Assembly (NCBI GenBank): GCA_013214065.1
Contig: JABSPK010000004.1
Span: 124,001 to 188,000, forward strand
Origin: Flavobacteriaceae bacterium
GTDB lineage: Bacteria > Bacteroidota > Bacteroidia > Flavobacteriales > Flavobacteriaceae
Reading direction: 5' to 3'
Length of the DNA: 64,000 nt
Part shown: positions 63,449 through 64,000 of the stretch, one piece after another
Layout of the letters: every line of letters starts with the position of its first letter
How positions within the stretch are numbered: position 1 is the first letter of the stretch
The notes under the pieces: generated by a model
What the model saw: the letters and a program-made list of their open reading frames with translations, nothing else
What the model was told of the DNA's origin: nothing
Database searches by the model: none
Position numbers and translations under genes: made by a program

Positions 63449-64000
63449 TTTCGCAAACGCTGTTGGAACGCTATGGGGCCGTCAAAATCCAATTGGATCC
63501 CAAGGAAATACTATTTGACAACGGGAATCAAGCACGCTATTACTTTCAAGTGATTTCCGGAAAGGTCAAAATGAACAACTTCAATAGTGAAGGCAAGGAG
63601 TTCATCCAAGGCATGTTTACTTCCGGAATGGGATTCGGTGAACCCCCTTTGCTGGTCGACCTGAACTATCCGGCCGGTTGCGAAGCTATGGAGAAAAGCT
63701 GTTTATGGCGTCTTTCTTCCGAACGATTCTTCAAGTTGCTTCAAGAGAACCCCGATGCCCATCTTGAACTGACCAAAAGCTTGGCCCATCGCCTGCACTA
63801 TAAGGCTACTATGGCCGCGGAAATATCATCGGAAAATGCCGGACATCGGATCTTGCGGTTGATCGATTATTTAAAGGAGCATGTACATCATAAATCCAAG
63901 GAGGAGGTCTTCATTGTCGATTTATCAAGGCAGCAGCTTGCCGACTTGACCGGACTGCGGGTCGAAACCGTGATCAGAACCGTAAAAGCACTCGAACATC
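63445..64000 (+). CDS. Crp/Fnr-family transcriptional regulator (3' end outside window)
   Basis: A frame opens at ATG 63445, overlapping the previous stop as ATGA, and stays open to the window edge, giving 185 codons. The N-terminal cyclic-nucleotide-binding-like domain includes YYFQVISGKVKMNNFNSEGKEFIQGMFTSGMGFGEPPLL. The C-terminal helix-turn-helix region begins HRILRLIDYLKEHV and contains LSRQQLADLTGLRVETVIRTVKALE, the classical Crp recognition segment. The end is cut off. The effector is unknown; no FNR-type N-terminal cysteine cluster is seen. Confidence 0.93.
   Translation, partial: MISQTLLERYGAVKIQLDPKEILFDNGNQARYYFQVISGKVKMNNFNSEGKEFIQGMFTSGMGFGEPPLLVDLNYPAGCEAMEKSCLWRLSSERFFKLLQENPDAHLELTKSLAHRLHYKATMAAEISSENAGHRILRLIDYLKEHVHHKSKEEVFIVDLSRQQLADLTGLRVETVIRTVKALEH

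Overview
The window is a chromosomal segment of a marine-type Flavobacteriaceae (Bacteroidetes). This is inferred from content: GLPGLI and DUF6089-type proteins, a carboxypeptidase-regulatory-domain TonB-dependent receptor, TonB proteins with the family's FPGCE motif, two Skp/OmpH proteins behind BamA, TANNTTTG-type -7 promoter elements, few Shine-Dalgarno sequences, and a split MetH. Most of it is ordinary, densely packed core genome; no prophage, IS element, CRISPR array, rRNA or tRNA was seen.

Layout. 1-7.0 kb: envelope genes (DUF6089-like end, uppS, bamA, two ompH-like, murI), then folA and a 2TM protein on the minus strand. 7.1-8.6 kb: a class-V PLP enzyme and a CBM48 protein. 8.6-11.1 kb: egtB, egtD and DUF427, an ergothioneine-type operon. 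11.1-15.6 kb: a two-component system divergent from a lipoprotein built of six ~110-residue repeats. 15.7-21.7 kb (minus strand): etfB, etfA, terminator, bifunctional nuclease, nucleoside transporter, four-helix-bundle protein, thyA, and a secreted TonB-C-domain protein. 21.9-28.7 kb: pdhB, a DUF5686 outer-membrane protein, and paired soluble and membrane pyrophosphatases. 28.7-32.4 kb (minus): tonB, deoxynucleoside kinase, and a second two-component system, divergent from a GLPGLI protein and a TonB-dependent receptor. 36-42.5 kb: metK, a Kir-type channel, a CocE-like hydrolase, DUF2200, a CPBP protease and an unknown secreted protein.

42.6-60.4 kb is a sulfur-assimilation and methionine superlocus. 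A SAM-I riboswitch precedes metY, a three-enzyme fusion (MetX-like + aspartokinase + homoserine dehydrogenase) and a second sulfhydrylase. These are followed by a GNAT enzyme and an Rrf2 regulator, then cysH, sulfite reductase, the siroheme genes and a ferredoxin-NADP reductase. A second SAM-I riboswitch precedes split metH (two genes with a small ABM-fold gene between them) and metF. Together the genes convert PAPS to sulfide, aspartate to O-acetylhomoserine, combine these into homocysteine, methylate it to methionine, and (metK) make SAM, which the riboswitches sense. 60.4-64 kb: a PagL-like lipid A deacylase, a GIN-domain lipoprotein, a beta-lactamase-fold hydrolase and a truncated Crp/Fnr regulator.

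The most noteworthy items are the trifunctional MetX-AK-HSD fusion, the ABM gene inside the split metH, a perfect 28-bp palindrome between etfB and pdhB, three GTTAAC boxes at exact 10-bp spacing in front of the GLPGLI/receptor pair, the six-repeat lipoprotein, and a compositional mosaic in the nucleoside transporter. No wholly new multi-gene system could be proven from sequence alone.
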